DNA from: Falsiruegeria litorea R37
GTDB taxonomy: Bacteria; Pseudomonadota; Alphaproteobacteria; Rhodobacterales; Rhodobacteraceae
DNA: 64,000 bases
NCBI RefSeq assembly: GCF_900172225.1
Contig: NZ_FWFO01000001.1
Coordinates: forward strand, 62,001-126,000
Reading direction: 5' to 3'
In this document: positions 19,090-26,622 of the stretch, in pieces
Layout: each line of letters begins with the position of its first letter
Position numbering within the stretch: the first letter of the stretch is position 1
Translations under genes and position numbers: made by a program
Notes under the pieces: model-generated
Seen by the model: the letters and a program-made list of their open reading frames with translations, nothing else
What the model was told of the DNA's origin: nothing
Databases searched by the model: none

Positions 19090-20265
19090 TCAGAGACGTT
19101 CCAGAGCGATGGCGATGCCCTGACCGCCACCGATGCACATGGTGACCAGCGCCTTGGAGCCACCTGTGCGCTCCAACTCATAGAGCGCCTTGAGCGTGAT
19201 GATCGCGCCGGTTGCGCCGACCGGGTGTCCCAGGGCAATCGCGCCGCCGTTGGGGTTCACCTTGGCCGCGTCCAGACCCAGTTCCTTGTTCACCGCCAAG
19301 GCCTGCGAGGCGAAGGCCTCGTTGCTTTCGACGACGTCGAAATCATCTGCCGAGAGGCCCGTTTTAGCCATCAGGTTCTGCACTGCCGGAACCGGGCCGA
19401 TGCCCATCACTTCGGGGCGGACACCGGCGTGGGCGTAGCCCAGAACGCGGGCCTTGGGTTTCAGTCCGGCCTTCTCTGCTGCGTCGGCTGTGGCGAAGAC
19501 CATCGCCGCTGCACCATCGTTAATTCCGCTTGCATTTCCGGCAGTTACGCGACCGTCCTTCTTGAAGACAGGGCGCAAGCCAGCAAGAGCTTCGGTCGTT
19601 GTGGCCTTGGGGTGTTCATCCACCATGAAGTCGACCATGTCGCGTTTGACCTTGACCTGCACAGGTGTGATCTGGCTGTTGAAGTGGCCTGCCTCAATGG
19701 CTGCCGCTGCGCGGGTCTGGCTGGTCATTGCGAACTCGTCCATCTGTTCGCGGGTGATCTGGTGTTCGTCCGCGACGTTTTCCGCCGTGACGCCCATGTG
19801 GCCGGTGCCGAACGGGCAGTTCAACGCGCCCAGCATCATGTCGAGCGATTTGACGTCGCCCATTTTCGCACCCCAACGGGCCTGTTGCATGATGAAGGGG
19901 CTGCGCGACATGCTTTCGGCACCACCTGCCAGGGCGAAGTCGGCATCCCCCAGCATCAGGGATTGCACTGCAGACACAATGGCTTGCGCGCCCGATCCAC
20001 ACAGGCGGTTGACGTTCATCGCGGGCGTGCCATTGGGAATGCCCGCCTGCATGGCGGCCACGCGGCTGAGGTACATGTCGCGGGGTTCGGTGTTGATCAC
20101 GTGGCCAAAAACCACATGGCCGATCTGCGCGCCCTCAACCCCGGAACGCTCTAGCGCGGCCTCGGTGGCGACGGTGGCCAGGTCGATGGGGGCGGTCGAG
20201 GCAAGCGCCCCGCCAAAGGTGCCGATGGCGGTGCGGGCACCGTCCAGAATCACGATGTCGGTCAT
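19090..20265 (-). CDS. acetyl-CoA C-acyltransferase (thiolase)
   Basis: Condenses or cleaves acyl-CoA and acetyl-CoA, as in polyhydroxyalkanoate synthesis or beta-oxidation. The 391-residue length fits the biosynthetic-type thiolases. The nucleophilic cysteine is in N-R-L-C-G-S-G-A-Q-A (about residue 88), the histidine in A-L-G-H-P-V-G-A-T-G-A, and the second cysteine in M-C-I-G-G-G-Q-G. The start is M-T-D-I-V at 20265, with gaggaga immediately upstream; the open frame extends 14 codons further without a Shine-Dalgarno. An 11-bp-phased GTGCAC array lies about 90-130 bp upstream and may control it. Confidence 0.93.
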   Translation of the reverse strand: MTDIVILDGARTAIGTFGGALASTAPIDLATVATEAALERSGVEGAQIGHVVFGHVINTEPRDMYLSRVAAMQAGIPNGTPAMNVNRLCGSGAQAIVSAVQSLMLGDADFALAGGAESMSRSPFIMQQARWGAKMGDVKSLDMMLGALNCPFGTGHMGVTAENVADEHQITREQMDEFAMTSQTRAAAAIEAGHFNSQITPVQVKVKRDMVDFMVDEHPKATTTEALAGLRPVFKKDGRVTAGNASGINDGAAAMVFATADAAEKAGLKPKARVLGYAHAGVRPEVMGIGPVPAVQNLMAKTGLSADDFDVVESNEAFASQALAVNKELGLDAAKVNPNGGAIALGHPVGATGAIITLKALYELERTGGSKALVTMCIGGGQGIAIALERL

Positions 20266-20355
20266 AATGTCTCCTCTCGATTTGGCGGTATTATGCATGT
20301 GCAGCACGGGCCTGTCTGCGGGAACGTGCCGTCATCAAAATGGCGGAAAACCCGT

Positions 20356-20394
20356 GTGCACACCCCGTGCACAATGCGTGCACTACCCGTGCAC
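20356..20394. promoter_or_regulatory. four GTGCAC palindromes at exact 11-bp period
   Basis: The hexamer GTGCAC occurs at 20356, 20367, 20378 and 20389. Each start is exactly 11 bp from the last, so all four fall on one face of the helix. Spacers are five bases and differ in sequence. The array lies just past the 3' end of the DUF6525-like gene and 91-130 bp upstream of the thiolase start, a typical place for an operator array. The binding protein is unknown. Roseobacter PhaR-type regulators recognise TGC/GCA-rich sites, but that link is only a guess. Confidence 0.6.
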
Positions 20395-20399
20395 CGGTT

Positions 20400-20696
20400 T
20401 TACGCGGCTCTTTGCAGTCCGCACGCGTCCACCAGCCCGGGGTGATCCGGCCCCCATATGCGTTCGATGTCGCGGTTCATATGGGCGCGTTCCAGTCGAT
20501 CAAGCTCGATCAACGCGGCCTGTACGTTGCCGCGGTGTTGGCGCATGGCCTTGGCCCAGATCCGTTCGGCTGATTTCACCGACCAGCTGAGCATGGCGCG
20601 CTGAAGCCAACCGCGCAGCTCGGGCGGGAGACGATCAAAGCGGGTCATCGGGGCGGCCTTGCGGCGCCGGAGGGAGGAGGTGACGTTTCTGCGCAT
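20400..20696 (-). CDS. small hypothetical protein, DUF6525-like
   Basis: A 98-residue basic protein rich in arginine and tryptophan. The R-F-D-R-L-P-P-E-L-R-G-W-L segment and the R-D-I-E-R-I-W-G near the C-terminus resemble the short alphaproteobacterial family DUF6525, which has no known function. The start could be ATG at 20696 or the internal ATG at 20648, which is the N-terminus of the family-like part. It lies upstream of the thiolase on the same strand, with the GTGCAC array between them. No signal peptide or membrane segment is visible. Confidence 0.55.
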   Translation of the reverse strand: MRRNVTSSLRRRKAAPMTRFDRLPPELRGWLQRAMLSWSVKSAERIWAKAMRQHRGNVQAALIELDRLERAHMNRDIERIWGPDHPGLVDACGLQRAA

Positions 20697-20785
20697 AAGA
20701 AGTGTGTAATGTTATTACGTAACGCGTATCTATCGACCGCGGCCAGAGTTGACAAGAGCGGCAAAAGACGGGCAGAGACTCCGTT

Positions 20786-21352
20786 ATGACGGAGAATGCA
20801 GACGATATCCTGACACGCTTGCCCGCGCGCCTGAAAGAGGCACGCCGGGCGCAGGGTCTGTCGCTGGAAGCGGTGGCGAATCTGTCGGGCGTTTCCCGCT
20901 CGATGGTCAGTCAGATCGAGCGCGGCGAAAGCAGTCCCACGATTGCAACCCTGTGGAACCTGACGCGCGCGTTGCAGGTGGATTTTGCCGGGTTGCTCGA
21001 AGATGGCGAGGCCACGGACAAGATCGAGGTTCTGCGCGCGTCAGATGTGCCCAGTATCGACAATATGGGGCAGGGGTGTCGCATTCAGATCCTGTCGCCA
21101 CCCGAAGAGGCCGGCGGGCACGAGGTGTATGACATTCGGTTCGAAGCGGGGGGCGCGCTGAACAGCCAGCCACACACGCGCGGCGCCAACGAGCAGCTGA
21201 CGGTGCTGGAGGGGGCGGTGCGGGTCACATCCGGCAGCGCGAGCAACACGCTGAACGCCGGGGACACCGCGCGCTATGCGGCGGATATCGCCCATTCCAT
21301 CGAAGCTGGGGATCAGCCGGCGCGCGTCTTTCTGATCGTCAAGAACGCTTAG
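20786..21352 (+). CDS. XRE-family regulator with C-terminal cupin
   Basis: A 188-residue transcription factor with an N-terminal helix-turn-helix (about residues 12-68; G-L-S-L-E-A-V-A-N-L-S-G-V-S-R-S-M-V-S-Q-I-E-R-G). A C-terminal cupin domain (about residues 110-185) is likely to sense a small ligand. This HTH-cupin architecture commonly controls catabolic or amino-acid genes. It lies upstream of the gentisate/3-hydroxybenzoate genes on the same strand but is separated from them by about 570 bp, so control of that cluster is plausible but unproven. The start ATG at 20786 lacks a strong Shine-Dalgarno. Confidence 0.88.
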   Translation: MTENADDILTRLPARLKEARRAQGLSLEAVANLSGVSRSMVSQIERGESSPTIATLWNLTRALQVDFAGLLEDGEATDKIEVLRASDVPSIDNMGQGCRIQILSPPEEAGGHEVYDIRFEAGGALNSQPHTRGANEQLTVLEGAVRVTSGSASNTLNAGDTARYAADIAHSIEAGDQPARVFLIVKNA

Positions 21353-21921
21353 GACCAGGTCCAGCTGTTAAGGTGGTCCCCGCCAAAGAGGAGGGGGTTC
21401 TCTTTGACGGGGGAGGCCAGGCTGGGTGTAGCGGCAAAGCCTGGCCATTGGTCAGATCGCCAGAAAACACGGCTTGCTGACCAGTCCATCGGCGCGCCTG
21501 CGTGAGCAGGGATACGTATTCAACGTGCTCGACCTACAAACTGGGGGGTGGTCGAAGACGTCAATGCACCGATGAAATTCTGTATGTAAAATTCACTATA
21601 AAGGTAGTGCGGATCGCCGATTGGTCGAAACATCCGGTCCTGGATTGTGATCCGCGTGTGTTCAGGGTCCCCAATGTATCATGTTTCCTGGTGCAGTTGG
21701 ACGTTGAGTCCGGGTCAACGCAACCGGGAAAAGCAACCAGTGGGGTCAAAGGGCAAAAGTGAGCAATTTCACGCCTATGCAATCAGGAGTTGTTGGCGAA
21801 ATCTGGCCCGTTTCGCATTCTCGGCGATGGCTATGGTTAGATCTTTTTCGCTAACCGGCGTCAATTTGATGGGTTTTTCCACAATAAGTATGCATCATAC
21901 TGCGGTTGAGAGGAGAGTGAC
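21353..21921. other. 569-bp intergenic region upstream of the gentisate genes
   Basis: I find no intact gene. One short reading frame (about 21431-21571) translates to a helix-turn-helix-like fragment ending R-L-R-E-Q-G-Y-V-F-N. It has no start and is preceded by an in-frame stop, so it may be a decayed gene remnant. The 3' part holds the palindromic operator candidate and the promoter region of the gentisate operon. Confidence 0.5.
21887..21901. promoter_or_regulatory. palindromic operator candidate upstream of gentisate dioxygenase
   Basis: A perfect inverted repeat, agtatg-cat-catact, lies 20 bp before the gentisate dioxygenase start codon. MarR-type regulators of aromatic catabolism bind short AT-rich palindromes in this position. 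No MarR gene is present nearby, so the cognate regulator is unknown. Confidence 0.5.
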
Positions 21922-22959
21922 ATGTCCGAACCTTTGGGGGAGTTGGAGGATTTACCGCAGGCGTATCGCGATGAGTTGAAGCAGGCGGGGGTGGCGCCGC
22001 TCTGGCCGATGATGCGTAATGTGCTGCCGCACGGCGCGCCGCAGCCGGTGACGCAGGCGGGGTATTGGAACTATGACGCGTTGCGGCCCTTGTTGCTGAA
22101 AGCCGGAGAACTGACGCCGGTGGAAAAGGCCGAACGCCGGGTGCTGGTGCTGTCTGATCCGGGGCGTGGGACGGGCGCGATGCAGGCGACGGCGTCGATC
22201 TATTTGGGGATGCAATTGTTGCTGCCGGGCGAAAGCGCGCCCGCGCATCGGCACACGCCCTCGGCCGTGCGGATCATTGTTGAGGGGACGGGCGGCTATT
22301 CGGTGGTCGACAGCGAGCGCCTGCCGATGGAAGAAGGCGATCTGGTTCTGACGCCCTCGGGCGAGTGGCACGATCACGGACACGATGGAAATGAGCCGGT
22401 GGTGTGGCTGGATGCCCTGGACCTGCCGGTGTTTGTGCAGCTTGAAGGGTCCTATGCGGTTGAGGGCGACTTGCAGCCCCAACGCAACAGGCCGGACGCC
22501 AGCGAGGTCGAGTACAAGGCGGCGGGTCTTGCCCCTACCCGGAGGCCAGGTCACCGCGCCCGCCGCTTTCCGATGTTGCGCTACCCCTGGACCGGGACCG
22601 AGGCGGCGTTGCGCCAGATGTCGGCCTATGGTGGGGATGAGATTGCGGAGCTGGACTATGTCAACCCCGAGACAGGAGAGGACATTCTGCCGACGTTGGG
22701 GTTCACGGCGATGATGTTTGGTGCGGGGCAGTCGCAGAAGCCGCCCTTGCGGTCCTCATCCTGTGCGTTCCATGTGATCAAGGGGCATGGCCGGACCGAG
22801 GTTGACGGGCAAGTGATCGACTGGGGGCCAAAGGACACGTTCACGGCGCCGGTCTTTGCCGCTATCTCTCATCAGGCGGAGAGCGAGGCCTTTGTGATCC
22901 GCATTCATGACCGTCCGCTACAGGACAAGCTTGGCTACTATGAGGAGCGCGCGCGATGA
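21922..22959 (+). CDS. gentisate 1,2-dioxygenase
   Basis: Fe(II)-dependent bicupin ring-cleavage dioxygenase converting gentisate to maleylpyruvate. The 345 residues include the metal-binding H-R-H motif in A-P-A-H-R-H-T-P-S-A-V-R (about residue 109), a downstream histidine in E-W-H-D-H-G, and a C-terminal cupin half. Start ATG at 21922 has gagaggagag just upstream. It overlaps the next gene by four bases (ATGA). The cluster also encodes a hydrolase and an FAD hydroxylase fitting the 3-hydroxybenzoate to gentisate pathway. Confidence 0.9.
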   Translation: MSEPLGELEDLPQAYRDELKQAGVAPLWPMMRNVLPHGAPQPVTQAGYWNYDALRPLLLKAGELTPVEKAERRVLVLSDPGRGTGAMQATASIYLGMQLLLPGESAPAHRHTPSAVRIIVEGTGGYSVVDSERLPMEEGDLVLTPSGEWHDHGHDGNEPVVWLDALDLPVFVQLEGSYAVEGDLQPQRNRPDASEVEYKAAGLAPTRRPGHRARRFPMLRYPWTGTEAALRQMSAYGGDEIAELDYVNPETGEDILPTLGFTAMMFGAGQSQKPPLRSSSCAFHVIKGHGRTEVDGQVIDWGPKDTFTAPVFAAISHQAESEAFVIRIHDRPLQDKLGYYEERAR

Positions 22960-23654
22960 GCGACAGCCTGTTTTCCCTGCCCCAGACCCCCGGCATTCCA
23001 GTGAATGGCGAAAGTGCCACCTATCCAATCGGGCGGATCTTCTGCGTTGGTCGGAATTACGCTGCCCATGCAGCCGAGATGGGGAACGAGGTGGACCGCG
23101 AGGCGCCGTTTTATTTCACCAAATCCGCGCCGAATGCGATTTTGTCGGGCGCGACGGTGCCGTACCCTCCGGGCACCGAAAACTTTCATTACGAGATGGA
23201 ATTGGCCTTTGCGATCGGCAAGCCGGTGTTTCGCGCCGATAGCGGGCAGGCGTGGGATGCCGTGTACGCCTATGGCTGTGCCTTGGACATGACGCGGCGG
23301 GATCTGCAGATCCGTGAGCGGAACAAACAGCGTCCCTGGGATCTGGGCAAGGATGTTGAAAACGCTGCCGTGTTTGCTCCGCTGACGAAGGTGGACGGGT
23401 GGTCTCCGGATGACGCCAAGCGCATCCATCTGTCGGTGAATGGTGAGGTCAAGCAGGACGCCACCCTGGAAGAGCTGATCTGGAAGATCGACGAGATCAT
23501 CTGCCATCTGTCGGGGTTCTATCATCTGCGGCCGGGTGATCTGATCATGACCGGGACGCCTGCAGGTGTTGGGCCGGTTGTGGCGGGTGATGTGATCGAG
23601 GGCGGTATTGACGGGCTGGATCCGATTGCCCTGAAGTTGAGCGAGGCGGAGTAG
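22956..23654 (+). CDS. fumarylacetoacetate hydrolase-family protein, probable fumarylpyruvate hydrolase
   Basis: A 232-residue FAH-fold hydrolase that should split fumarylpyruvate (or maleylpyruvate directly) into pyruvate and fumarate/malate. The family core I-F-C-V-G-R-N-Y-A-A-H-A-A-E-M-G is near residue 27. The metal-binding glutamates fall in H-Y-E-M-E-L-A-F (about residues 76-83), and T-G-T-P-A-G-V-G-P-V is the C-terminal signature. It is translationally coupled to the gentisate dioxygenase by an ATGA overlap. No maleylpyruvate isomerase gene is present in the cluster. Confidence 0.88.
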   Translation: MSDSLFSLPQTPGIPVNGESATYPIGRIFCVGRNYAAHAAEMGNEVDREAPFYFTKSAPNAILSGATVPYPPGTENFHYEMELAFAIGKPVFRADSGQAWDAVYAYGCALDMTRRDLQIRERNKQRPWDLGKDVENAAVFAPLTKVDGWSPDDAKRIHLSVNGEVKQDATLEELIWKIDEIICHLSGFYHLRPGDLIMTGTPAGVGPVVAGDVIEGGIDGLDPIALKLSEAE

Positions 23655-23657
23655 GCC

Positions 23658-24848
23658 ATGAGCCAAGACCGCATCCTGATCGCTGGCGGGGGGATTGGCG
23701 GTCTTGCTGTAGCGCTGGGCCTGGCGCAGCGTGGTCGGCGGGTTCTGGTTCTGGAGAAAGCCGCGCGGTTTGGAGAGATCGGGGCCGGAATTCAGCTGGG
23801 CCCCAATGCGTTTCATGCTTTTGACTATCTGGGTGTGGGTGACGCCGCACGGGCGATGGCAGTTTACATCGACAATCTGCGTTTGATGGATGCCCTGAGC
23901 GGGGAAGAGATCACGCGCATCCCGCTGGGCGATGAATTTCGCGCGCACATGGGCAACCCATATGCCGTTGTGCATCGGGGCGAAATGCACGGGGTTTTTC
24001 TGAGCGCCTGTGAGGCGAATCCGCTGATCGAATTGCGAACCGAAGCGGCGGTTCAGAGCTATGAACAGGAAGACGGCAGTGTTCATGCGGTGCTCGGCGA
24101 CGGTACGCGCGTTGACGGCGCAGTGCTGATCGGGGCGGATGGGCTGTGGTCAAAAGTCCGCAAGCAGATGCTGGACGATGGGCCACCTCGGGTGTCGGGG
24201 CATACCACCTATCGTTCAGTCATTCCGGTGGAGCAGATGCCCGAGGCGCTGCGCTGGAATGCGGCGACGTTGTGGGCCGGGCCCAAGTGCCATGTGGTGC
24301 ATTATCCGCTGTCGGGCGGGCAAAATTTCAACCTCGTGGTGACCTATCACAACCACGCGCCCGAGCCAGTGGCAGGCAAGCCCGTTCCGGTCGAAGAGGT
24401 GCGGCGCGGGTTCGAGCATGTGCATCCCTTGGCGCAACAGGTGATCGAACAGGGGCAGGATTGGAAACTGTGGGTTTTGTGTGACCGCGATCCGGTGATG
24501 AATTGGGTCGAGGGGCGCGTGGCATTGCTGGGCGATGCGGCCCATCCGATGCTGCAATATTTTGCCCAAGGCGCCTGTATGGCGATGGAAGATGCGGTTT
24601 GCTTGTCGGACATGGTGGCCAGCCATGATGATCTGGAACAGGCTTTGTGCGCCTATCAGCAGAAACGGCGCTTGCGTACTGCGCGCGTTCAGTTGCAGTC
24701 TCGAGAGATCGGAGAGCACATTTATCATCCCGCGGGGGCTCATGCGGAATTGAGAAACGCCATCATGCGGGCAAAGACGCCGCAAGATTGGTACGCGGAG
24801 ATCGAATGGCTCTATGGCGGCACCGGGTTGGAGAGCGCGGCGTCGTGA
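23658..24848 (+). CDS. FAD-dependent monooxygenase, probable 3-hydroxybenzoate 6-hydroxylase
   Basis: A 396-residue class A flavoprotein hydroxylase. The Rossmann G-G-G-I-G-G-L-A-V-A-L-G-L-A-Q is near residue 10, a DG motif in L-I-G-A-D-G-L-W-S-K-V-R near residue 155, and a GD motif in A-L-L-G-D-A-A-H-P-M near residue 290. In this context, next to gentisate dioxygenase and the hydrolase, para-hydroxylation of 3-hydroxybenzoate to gentisate is the best reading; salicylate 1- or 5-hydroxylase activity cannot be excluded. It begins 3 bp after the upstream gene. Confidence 0.82.
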   Translation: MSQDRILIAGGGIGGLAVALGLAQRGRRVLVLEKAARFGEIGAGIQLGPNAFHAFDYLGVGDAARAMAVYIDNLRLMDALSGEEITRIPLGDEFRAHMGNPYAVVHRGEMHGVFLSACEANPLIELRTEAAVQSYEQEDGSVHAVLGDGTRVDGAVLIGADGLWSKVRKQMLDDGPPRVSGHTTYRSVIPVEQMPEALRWNAATLWAGPKCHVVHYPLSGGQNFNLVVTYHNHAPEPVAGKPVPVEEVRRGFEHVHPLAQQVIEQGQDWKLWVLCDRDPVMNWVEGRVALLGDAAHPMLQYFAQGACMAMEDAVCLSDMVASHDDLEQALCAYQQKRRLRTARVQLQSREIGEHIYHPAGAHAELRNAIMRAKTPQDWYAEIEWLYGGTGLESAAS

Positions 24849-24859
24849 CCAAAGACTGT

Positions 24860-24902
24860 AGCAATATATTGCATTGATGATCCAGATTTGCATTATATTG
24901 CT
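24860..24902. promoter_or_regulatory. inverted repeat upstream of dctP (operator candidate)
   Basis: agcaatatattgca (24860-24873) and tgcattatattgct (24889-24902) form a 14-bp inverted repeat with one mismatch and a 15-base spacer. Each arm is itself nearly palindromic. The element lies 28-70 bp upstream of the dctP start, where an operator would sit, so the TRAP genes may have their own regulated promoter apart from the catabolic operon. Confidence 0.55.
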
Positions 24903-24929
24903 CCAAAGAGGGATCAAAGGGAGGAAAAC

Positions 24930-25976
24930 ATGACTTATCGCAGAACCCTGATGGGTTTGATCGGCGGCGCGGCGGTGGCGGCCATGGCCACCGGATTCGG
25001 CGCAACTTCGGCGTTGGCACAAGAGGTTACGCTGAAACTGCACCAGTTCCTGCCAGCACAGGCCAACGTGCCAAAGCTGGTGCTGGACGTCTGGGCCGAC
25101 AATGTCGAAAAGGATTCGGGTGGCCGGATCAAGGTCGAGCGTTATCCGTCGATGCAGCTGGGTGGCAAGCCGCCAGAGCTGATGGACCAGGCAATCGACG
25201 GTGTCGCCGACATCATTTGGACCGTTGTGGGGTACACTCCGGGCCGCTTCCCATCGACCGAAGTGTTCGAGCTGCCGTTCATGATGACCGATGCACGCGC
25301 GATGAGCCGGGCGTATTGGGAAATGTTCGAAAAGCACATGAAGGACACTGAGTTCAAGGATGTGCATATTCTGGGCACCTGGGTGCATGGTCCGGGCCTG
25401 ATCCATACGGCTGATCCGGTGGAATCGCCTGACGATCTGCAAGGCATGAAGATCCGCGGCGGTTCGCGCTCGGTCAATTCGCTGCTGACCAAGCTGGGCG
25501 CGACCCCGGTTGGTATGCCGGTGCCTGCGGTACCCGAGGGGCTGAGCAAAGGTGTGATCGACGGAACAACCATTCCGTGGGAAGTGACTGCTGCGCTGAA
25601 GGTTCCGGAGCTGGTGGAAAACCACACCGAGTTCACTGGCAAGGCGCTGTATACGCTGACCTTCGTTTTGGCGATGAACAAGCCCAAGTATGAGAGCCTG
25701 CCTGATGACCTGAAGAAGGTGATCGACGATAACTCGGGCCTTGAGTTTTCGGTCTTTGCGGGTGGGACCATGGCGGATGCTGATGGTCCGTCGCGTGTGA
25801 TCGCCGAGGATCTGGGCAACAACATCATCACGCTGGATGCCGACCAGACCGCCGAATGGCAGGCGCTGGCCATGCCGATCTATGACGAATGGATCGCGGA
25901 CATGGAAAGCAAGGGCAAGGACGGCAAGGCGCTGATCGAAGAAGCGCAGATGCTGATCGAAAAGTACTCGCAGTAA
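24930..25976 (+). CDS. TRAP transporter solute-binding subunit (DctP family)
   Basis: Periplasmic substrate-binding protein of a tripartite ATP-independent transporter, 348 residues. The N-terminal signal peptide (about 1-30, ending A-L-A-Q-E) and the central G-M-K-I-R-G-G-S-R motif, which holds the substrate-binding arginine, are typical. The start at 24930 has gggaggaaa directly upstream; the open frame begins 14 codons earlier without support. The likely cargo is an aromatic acid such as 3-hydroxybenzoate or gentisate, judged only from the neighbouring catabolic genes. Confidence 0.9.
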   Translation: MTYRRTLMGLIGGAAVAAMATGFGATSALAQEVTLKLHQFLPAQANVPKLVLDVWADNVEKDSGGRIKVERYPSMQLGGKPPELMDQAIDGVADIIWTVVGYTPGRFPSTEVFELPFMMTDARAMSRAYWEMFEKHMKDTEFKDVHILGTWVHGPGLIHTADPVESPDDLQGMKIRGGSRSVNSLLTKLGATPVGMPVPAVPEGLSKGVIDGTTIPWEVTAALKVPELVENHTEFTGKALYTLTFVLAMNKPKYESLPDDLKKVIDDNSGLEFSVFAGGTMADADGPSRVIAEDLGNNIITLDADQTAEWQALAMPIYDEWIADMESKGKDGKALIEEAQMLIEKYSQ

Positions 25977-25984
25977 GTACATCT

Positions 25985-26011
25985 GACCGTGGCGGTGCTG
26001 CCGCCACGGTC
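25985..26011 (+). promoter_or_regulatory. stem-loop between dctP and dctQ
   Basis: A perfect 11-bp stem (gaccgtggcgg with ccgccacggtc) with a 5-base loop lies 9 bp after the dctP stop codon. No T run follows, so it is more likely an mRNA-stabilising or attenuating hairpin giving high binding-protein expression relative to the membrane subunits. Confidence 0.65.
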
Positions 26012-26037
26012 GCCATTTCAAGAAAGACGAACGACCG

Positions 26038-26622
26038 ATGCACAAGCTGATGATGGGATTGGCCCGCACGCTGGCCATTGTCGGCGGGATTGTCCTGAGC
26101 GCGCTGATCCTGTTGACCTGTGCTTCTATCCTGGGCCGTTTGCTGAACGGCTTTTTCCACGGCGATTTCATGCAGGGACTGGCGCCCGGCTTTGCCGATT
26201 GGGCGATTGCGATTGGCATCGGCCCGGTGAACGGCGATTTCGAACTGGTCGAGGCAGGCGTTGCCTTTGCTATCTTCTGTTTTATGCCGCTGTGTCAGAT
26301 CACGGCGGGCCATGCCTCGGTCGATATTCTGGCGAACAATTTTTCCAAGGCGGTGAACCGGTTCCTGCGGATGGTGATCGAGGTCGCCTTTGCGGGCGTG
26401 CTGGTGTTGATTGCGTGGAAGCTGGGCGATGGGATGCTGAGCAAGCGGCAATACGGCGAGACGACGTTCCTGCTGCAATTCCCGATCTGGTGGGCCTATG
26501 GCCTGAGCTTTGTGGCGTCGCTGGCGGCAGCGGTTGTTGGTATCTACATGGCGGGTGTTCGGATCTATGAATTCCTGACGGGTCGCATCGTGATCCACGA
26601 TGGGATGGAGGCAAGCCATTGA
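26038..26622 (+). CDS. TRAP transporter small membrane subunit (DctQ family)
   Basis: A 194-residue inner-membrane protein with four hydrophobic segments and the central acidic-loop arrangement of DctQ subunits. It forms the membrane complex with the large subunit encoded next. It is at the long end for DctQ, due to an extended first periplasmic loop with F-H-G-D-F-M-Q-G and following residues. The DctM start codon overlaps its stop (TTGA), so the two are translationally coupled. Confidence 0.87.
   Translation: MHKLMMGLARTLAIVGGIVLSALILLTCASILGRLLNGFFHGDFMQGLAPGFADWAIAIGIGPVNGDFELVEAGVAFAIFCFMPLCQITAGHASVDILANNFSKAVNRFLRMVIEVAFAGVLVLIAWKLGDGMLSKRQYGETTFLLQFPIWWAYGLSFVASLAAAVVGIYMAGVRIYEFLTGRIVIHDGMEASH

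Noticed and set aside
20714-20722. ttacgtaa palindrome upstream of the DUF6525-like gene as an operator
   Set aside because: An 8-bp palindrome alone is too common to support an operator call, and no flanking symmetry extends it.
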